Of a DNA stretch of 64,000 nucleotides, positions 56,431 through 64,000 are shown in pieces; within the stretch, counting starts at the first letter, position 1; every line of letters starts with the position of its first letter. This DNA comes from Winogradskyella vincentii (GTDB lineage: Bacteria > Bacteroidota > Bacteroidia > Flavobacteriales > Flavobacteriaceae). A program made the translations under genes and the position numbers. The notes under the pieces were generated by a model, which worked only from the letters and a program-made list of their open reading frames with translations, searched no databases and was not told the DNA's origin. The DNA lies in the NCBI RefSeq assembly GCF_020166345.1, contig NZ_JAIUJS010000005.1, forward strand, positions 94,645-158,644, in the 5' to 3' direction.

Positions 56431-56460
56431 AAAACCCGAAACGCTTGTTTCGGGTTTTTG
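56431..56460 (+). terminator. Terminator of the receptor gene
   Basis: 12-bp perfect stem 56431-56442 with 56447-56458, 4-base loop, flanked by A and T runs, so usable in both directions. Confidence 0.8.
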
Positions 56461-56599
56461 TTAAAATTCACTTAAATATGTTAAAGTTTGAAATAAATCT
56501 GAATTCGTTACGTCTTAAGTATGGAGATAAGTTTTAAGTAATAATCTTTATAAAATTTATGTTTTATAATGTAGTGTTAGTTAAAGTTGGTTAATAGCT

Positions 56600-56633
56600 G
56601 AAAAAGCCCAGATTAATTGTCTGGGCTTTTTTT
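56600..56633 (-). terminator. Terminator of fabH
   Basis: 11-bp stem 56602-56612 with 56620-56630, loop of 7 bases, with T-runs on both sides. It lies 19 bp past the fabH stop. Confidence 0.8.
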
Positions 56634-56649
56634 GTTCATTATTTAATTA

Positions 56650-57660
56650 TTACCATTTAATAATTGCACTCCCCCAAGTAAATCCACTTCCAAAAGCTGC
56701 AAGAACTACATTGTCACCTTCTTTAATTTTACCATCTTCCCATGCTTCGGTCAATGCAATAGGTATTGAAGCCGCAGTCGTATTACCATAACGCATTATA
56801 TTATTGTAGACTTGGTCATCAGACAACCTAAACTTCTTTTGAATGAATTGAGCAATTCTAAGATTAGCCTGATGAGGAATCAACATATCTATATCCTCTT
56901 TTTGTAAATTATTGGTGGCCAAGCCTTCAACTATAGCTTCACTAAATCTTACAACAGCATGTTTAAAAACAAATTGTCCATTCATATATGGATAATAAGA
57001 TGTATCATCAGGGTCATTTTCTTCCATAATAGCATCAACCCAACGTCCTGTACTCGGTCCTTCCAAGGCTAATTCTTTAGCGTGTTTCCCTTCAGAATGT
57101 AAGTGAGTTGATAAAATACCTTTACTATTGTCCTCTTCTCTACTAAGAACTGCAGCACCTGCTCCATCACCAAAAATAACTGTTACACCTCTACCTCGAG
57201 TTGAACGCTCTAATCCTCCTGAGTGATTTTCACTACCAATTACTAATACATTTTTATACATGCCGGTTTTAACAAACTGGTCAGCAACAGATAATCCATA
57301 AATAAAGCCAGAACATTGATTTCTTACATCTAAGGCACCTATTGTGTCCATTTCAAGCAATTCTTGGACCCTTACTCCTCCTCCAGGGAAATACATATCT
57401 GGACTTAAGGTTGCAAATACAATAAAATCAATATCGTCTTTGGTTAAACCTGCGCGTTCAATGGCTATTTTGGCCGCTTTCACTCCCATAATAGATGTAG
57501 TATCGTCACTGGTTTTTGGATCTATCCAACGACGCTCCTTTATACCAGTTCGCTCTTGTATCCATTCATCGCTGGTATCCATCCATTCTCTAAGATCGTT
57601 GTTTGTTACAACATTTTCTGGCAGGTATTTACCTAACCCTGTTATTCTAGAATTGTACAT
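56650..57660 (-). CDS. fabH: 3-oxoacyl-ACP synthase III (FabH)
   Basis: 336 residues. Thiolase fold with catalytic Cys116 (VRNQCSGFIYG), His in IPHQANLRI (near 258) and Asn in YGNTTAASIP (near 290), and the terminal FGSGFTWGSAIIKW. It condenses acyl-CoA (acetyl or branched primer) with malonyl-ACP to begin fatty-acid synthesis. Two FabH paralogues are common in Bacteroidota; this one stands alone with its own terminator, not beside rpmF-plsX. A TAAATTTG box is 25 bp upstream. Confidence 0.95.
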   Translation of the reverse strand: MYNSRITGLGKYLPENVVTNNDLREWMDTSDEWIQERTGIKERRWIDPKTSDDTTSIMGVKAAKIAIERAGLTKDDIDFIVFATLSPDMYFPGGGVRVQELLEMDTIGALDVRNQCSGFIYGLSVADQFVKTGMYKNVLVIGSENHSGGLERSTRGRGVTVIFGDGAGAAVLSREEDNSKGILSTHLHSEGKHAKELALEGPSTGRWVDAIMEENDPDDTSYYPYMNGQFVFKHAVVRFSEAIVEGLATNNLQKEDIDMLIPHQANLRIAQFIQKKFRLSDDQVYNNIMRYGNTTAASIPIALTEAWEDGKIKEGDNVVLAAFGSGFTWGSAIIKW

Positions 57661-57685
57661 TAGTTGTTATATATAGTTAGATTAA

Positions 57686-57693
57686 CAAATTTA
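57686..57693 (-). promoter_or_regulatory. Candidate -7 box (TAAATTTG) of fabH
   Basis: Perfect TAnnTTTG match 25 bp upstream of the fabH start. Confidence 0.5.
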
Positions 57694-57842
57694 ACCCATT
57701 TGAACCTATTCTTAAACCTATTCGTTATGCACGCATAATAAATTTAACAGATTAAAAATTTCATCTAATTTTAACATGCCTATCACATTTTGGAGATGTT
57801 TTTTTGAGTAAATTCAAACCACTAATCCATAATCAAAAAATA

Positions 57843-60287
57843 ATGAAACAATTACTTAGAATCTTCGTATTTCTTTTCGTGATTAATGGTTTTGCACAGC
57901 AGAATCTTACATACCAACAACCTTCTGATGAGATTTTAGAACTTGCTGATGTAGAATTAGCTCCAGGCGTTCAAATTGACAGTAAAGGTGAGCAAATGGT
58001 ATTGCTTTATCGCAATCAATACAAATCAATTGCTGAGTTATCTGAAACAGAATTAAGATTAGCTGGTCTTAGAATTAATCCGGTAACTAATATTGGAAGC
58101 AGAACTAATTATTATACTAATATTAAGGTAAAAGGTGTAAAAGATAAAGACGCAAAACAAGTTTCTGGGTTACCAGAAAACGCAAGACTTTCAGGATTTA
58201 GATGGTCTCCAGATGAAAGTATGATCGCCTGCCTTAATACAACATCTACTGGAGTAGAAGTTTGGGTATTAAATATTGCCAATGCCAAGGTTACTAAACT
58301 TACAGATGCTAAGGTCAATGCCAATATGGGAAGTACAATAAATTGGTTTAAGGACAACCAAAATCTTTTGGTTAAAATGTTACCTGCTGATAGAAAACCA
58401 TTGATAAATACGGCAGTTGCTGTACCAACTGGACCAACTGTTTCGGTAAGTGATGGTGCTAAGGCACAAAATAGAACCTATCAAGATTTATTAAAAACAC
58501 CTAATGACGAGTTTAACTTTGAACAGTTAGCACGATCTGAGATTAAAAAGGTTTCCATTGATGGTAAGGTAGACGATTTTCTAGGTGCTGATATGTATAG
58601 AGGCATAAGCTTTTCGCCTGATGGTAATTATGTAATGATTACAAAGGTTAAAAGACCGTTTTCTTATTTAGTAACATATGGCAGATTTCCTAGTGAAAGC
58701 ACTATGTATAGTAAAAATGGCAATAAAGTAACCGTTGTAAATGAAGTTCCTTTAGATGAAGTTAGACCTAAAGGATTTATGTCTACCAGACTTGGTAAAC
58801 GCAATATGACATGGCGAGGCGACAAGCCATCTACTTTGGTATGGGCTGAAGCTTTAGATAGCGGTGATCCGGTAATAGAAGTAGAATATAGAGATGCTGT
58901 ATATGAGCAGAACGCACCATTTAATGGATCAAAAAAAATGATCCTTAAAACAAAACAACGTTTTGCCGGGATAGAATGGGGAAATGACAATACAGCAATG
59001 GCATATGATTATTGGTGGAATACAAGAAATACCAAAACATATATGTTTAATCCTTCTACTGCTGAGGCCAAAGTCATTTCTGATAGAAACTATCAAGATG
59101 TTTATAGTGATCCTGGAAATTTTGTGACCTCAAAAAATGAATACGGTCGCTACACACTTAATATGAACGGTGATAAACTTTACCTCATGGGTGATGGATA
59201 TTCAAAGGAAGGACAGTTTCCTTTCATTGATGAATACAATACAAAAACAGGCAGAACTAAGCGACTTTATCAATCTAAGTTTACAGATAAGTTAGAAAGT
59301 CTCAATAGTGCCTTAGATATGAAAAAAGGTAAAATACTGGTTCGTATTGAGTCAAAAACCGAATATCCAAATTACTACATTAGGAATATAAATAAAGAAA
59401 ACGATCTCACAGCTATAACAACATTTGAAAATCCGTTTAAAAGCCTTGAAACGGTGGACAAACGCGTCATCAGCTACAAACGTGATGATGGTTTAGATCT
59501 AGAAGGGACGCTCTATTTACCATTAGACTATAAGGAAGATGAAAAATATCCAATGATTTTATGGGCATATCCTAGGGAATATAAGGACAAGGCAAGTGCT
59601 TCTCAAAGTACGGCTAATCCAAACGAATTTGTGTACCCATATTGGGGCTCTCCTATTTATTGGGTGACAAAAGGTTATGTGGTGCTAGATGATGCGGCAT
59701 TCCCAATAGTCGGTGAAGGTGATGAAGAACCTAACGATTCGTTTAGAACACAACTCGTAGCTAATGGTAAAGCGGCAATAGACGCAGTTGACAATTTAGG
59801 CTACATTGATAGAGAAAAAGTTGCAGTTGGAGGGCACAGTTATGGTGCATTTATGACAGCCAATTTGCTGTCTCATTCTAATTTATTTGCTGCAGGTATT
59901 GCAAGAAGTGGAGCCTATAATAGAACATTAACGCCTTTTGGTTTTCAAAGTGAAGAACGTAGTTACTGGGAAGCTCCAGAAATTTATTACAATATGTCAC
60001 CTTTTATGCATGCAGATAAAATGAAAACCCCATTACTTCTTATTCACGGTGTGGCAGACAATAATTCTGGGACTTATCCATTGCAAAGCGAGCGTTATTT
60101 TAATGCCTTAAAAGGACTAGGCGCACCTGTTAGACTGGTAATGCTACCTAAAGAAAGTCATGGTTATAGAGCCAAAGAATCTATAATGCATATGCTATGG
60201 GAGCAAGATCAATGGTTAGAAAAGCATGTGAAGAATAAAAAGAAGAAAGAAGAAAAGATTGAAGTTAAAGAAACAATCAAAAATTAA
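57843..60287 (+). CDS. Secreted S9 peptidase resembling glutamyl endopeptidase
   Basis: 814 residues from the Met at 57843 (MKQLLRIFVFLF, signal peptide ending FAQ); the Met at 57804 puts 13 polar residues ahead of it. A beta-propeller-like region (about 100-560) precedes the alpha/beta-hydrolase domain with Ser666 (GGHSYGAF), Asp739 (HGVADNN) and His773 (KESHGY). The stretch WAYPREYKDKASASQ...NPNEF, GEGDEEPND and SGAYNRTLTPFGFQSE closely follows what I recall of the chloroplast glutamyl endopeptidase (S9D), more than of prolyl oligopeptidases. Probably a periplasmic enzyme cleaving after Glu. The tail is Lys/Glu-rich. Confidence 0.9.
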   Translation: MKQLLRIFVFLFVINGFAQQNLTYQQPSDEILELADVELAPGVQIDSKGEQMVLLYRNQYKSIAELSETELRLAGLRINPVTNIGSRTNYYTNIKVKGVKDKDAKQVSGLPENARLSGFRWSPDESMIACLNTTSTGVEVWVLNIANAKVTKLTDAKVNANMGSTINWFKDNQNLLVKMLPADRKPLINTAVAVPTGPTVSVSDGAKAQNRTYQDLLKTPNDEFNFEQLARSEIKKVSIDGKVDDFLGADMYRGISFSPDGNYVMITKVKRPFSYLVTYGRFPSESTMYSKNGNKVTVVNEVPLDEVRPKGFMSTRLGKRNMTWRGDKPSTLVWAEALDSGDPVIEVEYRDAVYEQNAPFNGSKKMILKTKQRFAGIEWGNDNTAMAYDYWWNTRNTKTYMFNPSTAEAKVISDRNYQDVYSDPGNFVTSKNEYGRYTLNMNGDKLYLMGDGYSKEGQFPFIDEYNTKTGRTKRLYQSKFTDKLESLNSALDMKKGKILVRIESKTEYPNYYIRNINKENDLTAITTFENPFKSLETVDKRVISYKRDDGLDLEGTLYLPLDYKEDEKYPMILWAYPREYKDKASASQSTANPNEFVYPYWGSPIYWVTKGYVVLDDAAFPIVGEGDEEPNDSFRTQLVANGKAAIDAVDNLGYIDREKVAVGGHSYGAFMTANLLSHSNLFAAGIARSGAYNRTLTPFGFQSEERSYWEAPEIYYNMSPFMHADKMKTPLLLIHGVADNNSGTYPLQSERYFNALKGLGAPVRLVMLPKESHGYRAKESIMHMLWEQDQWLEKHVKNKKKKEEKIEVKETIKN

Positions 60288-60303
60288 AAATATTCCCAAA
60301 ACG

Positions 60304-60333
60304 AAAAACCATTCCATAGCGAATGGTTTTTTT
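60304..60333 (+). terminator. Terminator of the S9 peptidase gene
   Basis: 10-bp stem 60305-60314 with 60321-60330, 6-base loop, then a T-run. Starts 17 bp after the stop. Confidence 0.75.
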
Positions 60334-60409
60334 ATGCCATCTTGTCACAGTTTAAGACTTGGTACTTTATTTGAACATGGGATAAGCGAATTAAACAATT
60401 AAAATCAAA

Positions 60410-60423
60410 CCTGTTAATACAGG
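60410..60423 (+). other. Small hairpin in the htpG leader
   Basis: CCTGT-TAAT-ACAGG, 19 bp upstream of the htpG ATG. Possibly a leader structure; too small to assign a function. No CIRCE element was found nearby. Confidence 0.25.
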
Positions 60424-60442
60424 GATAAAAAAACAACATATC

Positions 60443-62353
60443 ATGGCAAAAGGAAATATTAATGTATCGGTAGAAAACATTTTCCCGTTAATTAAAAAAT
60501 TCTTGTATAGTGACCACGAAATATTTTTACGTGAGTTAATCAGTAACGCTACGGATGCAACTCTGAAATTAAAACATCTAACGAGTATTGGCGAATCTAA
60601 ATCAGAGTATGGTGAGCCTAAAATTGAAATAAAAATTGATAAGGAAAGCAAGAAGCTTCATATCATTGACCAAGGTATTGGTATGACAGCTGATGAAGTT
60701 GAGAAATACATCAACCAAATTGCATTCTCAGGTGCAGAAGAATTCTTAGATAAATACAAGGATGCGGGAAAAGATGCAGGGATTATAGGTCACTTTGGTT
60801 TAGGTTTCTACTCATCATTTATGGTGGCAGACAAAGTAGAGATTATAACAAAATCTCATACTGATGCTCCTGCGGTACGTTGGACATGTGATGGATCACC
60901 AGAATTCACTCTAGAAGAAGCTGACAGAAAAGATAGAGGTACAGAAATAGTTCTTCATATTTCTGAGGATGAACAGGAGTTTCTTGAAGAAGCAAGAATA
61001 AAAGAGTTACTCACAAAATATAACAAGTTTATGCCTATTCCGATTAAATTTGGAACTAAGGAAATAAACGATCCGGAGTTCACTCCAAAAACTACAAAAG
61101 ATAAGGACGGTAAGGAAACTACAGAACCGCACAAACAAATCACAGTAGATGATATCATTAACAATCCTAATCCGGCCTGGACTAAGCAACCAGCAGATTT
61201 AAAGGATGAAGATTACAGCTCATTCTACAGAGAATTGTACCCAATGCAGTTTGAAGAACCACTTTTTCATATTCACCTTAATGTAGATTATCCATTCAAT
61301 TTAACGGGAATCTTGTATTTCCCAAAGATGACCAATGACCTTAACATTCAAAAGGATAAGATTCAGTTATACCAAAACCAAGTATTTGTAACCGATAATG
61401 TTGAAGGTATTGTACCAGAGTTTTTAACTATGTTGCGTGGTGTTATAGACTCACCTGATATTCCATTAAACGTATCTCGTAGTTACTTACAAGCTGATGG
61501 AAATGTGAAGAAAATTTCATCTTACATCACTAGAAAAGTAGCTGATAAGCTGAAATCATTATTCAATAATAATCGTGAAGATTTTGAGAAAAAATGGGAC
61601 GATATTAAAATTGTTATTGAGTATGGTATGTTATCTGAAGAAAAGTTCTTTGAAAAAGCAGATGCATTCGCTCTATACCCAAGTGTAGATGGCAAGTTTT
61701 ACACCTTTGAAGAATTAACAAATGCTATTAAAGCAAAACAAACCGACAAGGATGATAAAATGGTGATTCTTTATGCATCTAATAAAGATGAGCAACATGC
61801 TTACATACAAGCGGCGAAGGATAAAGATTATGAGGTTTTATTATTAGACTCACCAATAGTTAGTCATTTAATGCAAAGGCTAGAAACATCTAAAGAAAAC
61901 ATCTCTTTTGCACGTGTGGATGCTGATCACATAGATAACTTAATTAAGAAAGACGATACAACTATCTCTAAGTTGAGTGAAGATGAAAAAACCAAATTAG
62001 ACGAGTTATTAAAAGAGGTTGTTCCTTCTGAAAAATTCATGGTACAGTTAGAAGCAATGGATAGTAATGCGTCACCATTTATTATTACACAGCCAGAATT
62101 TATGCGTCGTATGAAAGAAATGCAACAAACTGGCGGAGGCGGTATGTTTGGTATGGGGAACATGCCAGAGATATACAATTTGGTAGTAAATACAAATCAT
62201 GATTTAGTGAATGAAATTCTAAACACCAAAACACGTAAAAAACAAGAGCGTTTAATCAATCAGAGTTTAGATTTAGCAAGGTTATCACAAGGCCTATTGA
62301 AAGGCGAAGAGTTAACCAACTTCATTAAACGAAGCTATGATATGATTAAATAA
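60443..62353 (+). CDS. htpG: Molecular chaperone HtpG (Hsp90)
   Basis: 636 residues. The GHKL ATPase domain has the ELISNATDA N-box and the DQGIGMTADEV and GLGFYSSFMV motifs; a middle domain with NVSRSYLQ (including the catalytic Arg) and a dimerisation domain follow. The Gly-rich FGMGNM stretch near residue 565 is typical of Bacteroidota members. Assists folding and stress survival in the cytosol. Transcribed alone, with its own terminator. Confidence 0.97.
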   Translation: MAKGNINVSVENIFPLIKKFLYSDHEIFLRELISNATDATLKLKHLTSIGESKSEYGEPKIEIKIDKESKKLHIIDQGIGMTADEVEKYINQIAFSGAEEFLDKYKDAGKDAGIIGHFGLGFYSSFMVADKVEIITKSHTDAPAVRWTCDGSPEFTLEEADRKDRGTEIVLHISEDEQEFLEEARIKELLTKYNKFMPIPIKFGTKEINDPEFTPKTTKDKDGKETTEPHKQITVDDIINNPNPAWTKQPADLKDEDYSSFYRELYPMQFEEPLFHIHLNVDYPFNLTGILYFPKMTNDLNIQKDKIQLYQNQVFVTDNVEGIVPEFLTMLRGVIDSPDIPLNVSRSYLQADGNVKKISSYITRKVADKLKSLFNNNREDFEKKWDDIKIVIEYGMLSEEKFFEKADAFALYPSVDGKFYTFEELTNAIKAKQTDKDDKMVILYASNKDEQHAYIQAAKDKDYEVLLLDSPIVSHLMQRLETSKENISFARVDADHIDNLIKKDDTTISKLSEDEKTKLDELLKEVVPSEKFMVQLEAMDSNASPFIITQPEFMRRMKEMQQTGGGGMFGMGNMPEIYNLVVNTNHDLVNEILNTKTRKKQERLINQSLDLARLSQGLLKGEELTNFIKRSYDMIK

Positions 62354-62401
62354 TTTTTACAAAAAGCATTTTGTAATACAAGTTTTCGACAAACTGCACT
62401 G

Positions 62402-62435
62402 AAAACCGTCAAATTTATTGTTTGACGGTTTTTTT
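62402..62435 (+). terminator. Terminator of htpG
   Basis: 12-bp stem 62402-62413 with 62421-62432, 7-base loop and a run of seven Ts. Begins 49 bp past the stop. Confidence 0.82.
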
Positions 62436-62508
62436 CATGATAAATATCATTGTAAGAAAATAGCTAAAACTTTAGCTTCATAACTTATGTTTAACCAAAA
62501 TTTTTATC

Positions 62509-63543
62509 ATGAAATCACTTTATACTTTTATGTTATTAGTGCTTTGTAGCACAATTTCAATTAATGCTCAAAAAGTAGTAGCATTGCACAGCCCAACAAA
62601 TGGTGTGCAATATTTTGATGGCACTTCTGCCTTGCAAGATGCATATAACGCCGCCGTAGCCACAGACACCATTTACTTACCTGGAGGAACCTTTACACCT
62701 CCAGCATTATTTGACAAACAACTCACCATTTTTGGTGCAGGACACCATCCAGATGCAACCTCAGCTACTCAAGCAACAACTATTTCTGCACATGTATATC
62801 TTGGTGACAATGCGGATGGATTCTACTTAGAAGGGGTCAATATAAGTGGTAGCTTATATTTAGGTGATGCAAACGATGTATCTGTTAACGATATTGTGGT
62901 TAAACGAAATCATTTTGATTCTCTTATAGCACAAGGTACTGGAGACACTAATACCAGTAATAATAATCTGTTTGTAGAAAACGTTATTTACTCTCTTTCT
63001 ACTCATAATTTAAGAAGTAGTTCGTTTAGTAACAATATTATAGAACATCGAAGTAATGGTCCATTTTTTAATTTACAATTCGTCAATAATGTTTTTATTA
63101 CTTCATATTATAACGGAAGCTATCCAATTATAACTTATGCCAATAGTTGTGTATTTAGAAACAATATCTTTCTTCAGGAATACACATATTTATGCTCTGG
63201 CGATGGACAAAGTGAGTGGATGAATAATATATTTTGTCATTCCAATCCAACTTTAGGATTAGATCCTGTTTTAACTAGTAATTACAATATGTCTCGTGCA
63301 GATGTATTAGTAGACCAAACAGGATCTATTTTTGATTATGTTCATGATTATCACTTAAAGACAGGAGCTTTATCAAATTTAGGTGACGATGGCACACAAA
63401 CTGGACTTTATGGAGGTGTATATCCTTGGAAAGATTTTTCTATACCAACAAACCCACACATTGTAAGTAAAACTATTTCTGGGTCTTCAGATGCCAGTGG
63501 AAATATACAAGTTGATATCACTGTAGAAGCTCAAGATAACTAG
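62509..63543 (+). CDS. Secreted protein with probable right-handed beta-helix
   Basis: 344 residues. Signal peptide 1-20 ending in NAQ. Short repeated turns such as NNLFVENVIYSL, NNIIEHRS, NNVFITSYYN, NNIFLQEY and NNIFCHSN, rich in Asn, resemble the parallel beta-helix of pectate-lyase-like proteins. No catalytic residues of polysaccharide lyases are recognised, and no T9SS sorting domain is visible. Two bases separate its stop from the next gene, which probably joins it in an operon. Function unknown; extracellular or surface role inferred. Confidence 0.7.
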   Translation: MKSLYTFMLLVLCSTISINAQKVVALHSPTNGVQYFDGTSALQDAYNAAVATDTIYLPGGTFTPPALFDKQLTIFGAGHHPDATSATQATTISAHVYLGDNADGFYLEGVNISGSLYLGDANDVSVNDIVVKRNHFDSLIAQGTGDTNTSNNNLFVENVIYSLSTHNLRSSSFSNNIIEHRSNGPFFNLQFVNNVFITSYYNGSYPIITYANSCVFRNNIFLQEYTYLCSGDGQSEWMNNIFCHSNPTLGLDPVLTSNYNMSRADVLVDQTGSIFDYVHDYHLKTGALSNLGDDGTQTGLYGGVYPWKDFSIPTNPHIVSKTISGSSDASGNIQVDITVEAQDN

Positions 63544-63545
63544 GT

Positions 63546-64000
63546 ATGAAAGCACTTAAAGTAATTCCACAGCTGTGGATATTATTAAGCTTGCTTTTTA
63601 CTATCCACAATACAGCTCAAAATGCTATTGTTGGCTATGAATATGCCTTTAATAATGGTGAAGGACTTCAGTATGTCTCGGTGACACCAACGACCAGTCT
63701 AAATTTAGTCACCAACATTGATGTTAGCAACTTAACCAATGATGTAAATGTTATTCATATGCGATTTTTAGATGATAATGGTAAATGGAGCTCCATTATC
63801 AGTAAAATATTCGTAAAACCACCTAGCAGTTTCGATTCTGCAAGTACTATAGTTGGCTATGAATATGCGTTTAATGATGGCGAAAACCTTCAATATATAC
63901 CAATCACTCCTACAGCCAGCTTTAATCTTTTAACTGATATTGATGTTAGCAGTTTAGTCAATGACATTAATATCCTTCATATTAGATTTAAAGATGATCT
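63546..64000 (+). CDS. Secreted repeat protein, cut by the right edge of the window
   Basis: First 151 residues only. Signal peptide about 1-24 (hydrophobic, ending NTAQ). Two copies of a 74-residue repeat follow (from residues 28 and 102) with the shared core IVGYEYAFN, LQY, TPT, IDVS, and HxRFxDD. Repeats of this kind in flavobacteria are usually followed by more copies and a T9SS sorting domain, but that part is outside the window. Translation is probably coupled to the preceding beta-helix gene. Confidence 0.75.
   Translation, partial: MKALKVIPQLWILLSLLFTIHNTAQNAIVGYEYAFNNGEGLQYVSVTPTTSLNLVTNIDVSNLTNDVNVIHMRFLDDNGKWSSIISKIFVKPPSSFDSASTIVGYEYAFNDGENLQYIPITPTASFNLLTDIDVSSLVNDINILHIRFKDD

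Larger units (their letters stand above)
56311..56649. other. 339-bp gap between receptor and fabH genes
   Basis: Contains an 11-bp tandem repeat (56327-56357) and two terminator hairpins (56431-56458 and 56602-56630). No gene-length reading frame or RNA gene is seen. The stretch between the two hairpins (56461-56600) is AT-rich with no distinguishable signal. Confidence 0.6.

Overview
The window looks like a chromosomal segment of a marine-type Flavobacteriaceae bacterium (Bacteroidota). The evidence is an AT-rich genome, A-rich leaders rather than clear Shine-Dalgarno sequences, repeated TAnnTTTG -7 promoter boxes, secreted proteins ending in type IX secretion (T9SS) sorting domains, a CarboxypepD_reg/beta-barrel outer-membrane receptor, bshC (bacillithiol synthesis), a DUF4295-L33-L28 ribosomal cluster and several DUF families common in this phylum. 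I see no rRNA, tRNA, CRISPR array, insertion sequence or prophage. Most of the window is ordinary core genome.

Left edge (1-1.8 kb) is the only part that looks accessory. It holds a 3'-truncated gene for a PD-(D/E)XK, MboI/DpnII-like nuclease and a two-gene operon encoding a small two-helix membrane protein and a 91-residue protein. The gaps between them are rich in imperfect and perfect inverted repeats. This is the best candidate here for an undescribed system, but the evidence is limited.

1.8-13.6 kb: a DUF4468-like secreted protein, a SAM methyltransferase, a TPR-membrane-adenylate cyclase signalling protein, a nitronate monooxygenase-like enzyme, a T9SS-exported subtilase, mnmA, a DUF6438 lipoprotein paired with a YwqK/MORN-repeat protein, a two-domain fasciclin lipoprotein and a flavodoxin-family protein. 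A REPIN-like inverted pair of short repeats lies at 6485-6601, and a 36-bp repeat occurs in two of these gaps.

13.6-23.7 kb is a long minus-strand block: bshC, guaA, a LysM plus periplasmic-binding-fold protein, osmC, DUF922, DUF3820, then pyrG and yidC. 23.8-30.9 kb is mainly plus strand: an M14 carboxypeptidase and an M16 peptidase in tandem, two small VOC/TfoX-like genes and a CrtA-like monooxygenase. 30.9-41 kb carries rimO, a class C beta-lactamase-like lipoprotein, an amidase lipoprotein, the ribosomal cluster with ftsY, cinA, an exported acetamidase/formamidase and an exonuclease-FAH-Hpt operon. 41-53.7 kb has an old-yellow-enzyme homologue, a 2-oxo acid dehydrogenase E2, a glycosyltransferase, recR, a very large T9SS BNR-repeat protein, a sodium:solute symporter, a giant FG-GAP/UnbV lipoprotein and a CoA-binding protein. 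53.8-64 kb has an outer-membrane beta-barrel receptor, fabH, a glutamyl-endopeptidase-like S9 peptidase, htpG and two secreted proteins at the right edge; the last one, built of 74-residue repeats, is cut by the window.

The genes do not form one pathway. The recurring theme is envelope and extracellular work: protein and peptide degradation (S8, M14, M16, S9), surface display through T9SS, nutrient uptake, and lipoprotein hydrolases, mixed with housekeeping genes for translation, nucleotide synthesis and membrane-protein insertion. Several convergent gene pairs abut or overlap with no room for an intergenic terminator. Elsewhere clear hairpin-T-tract terminators are visible.
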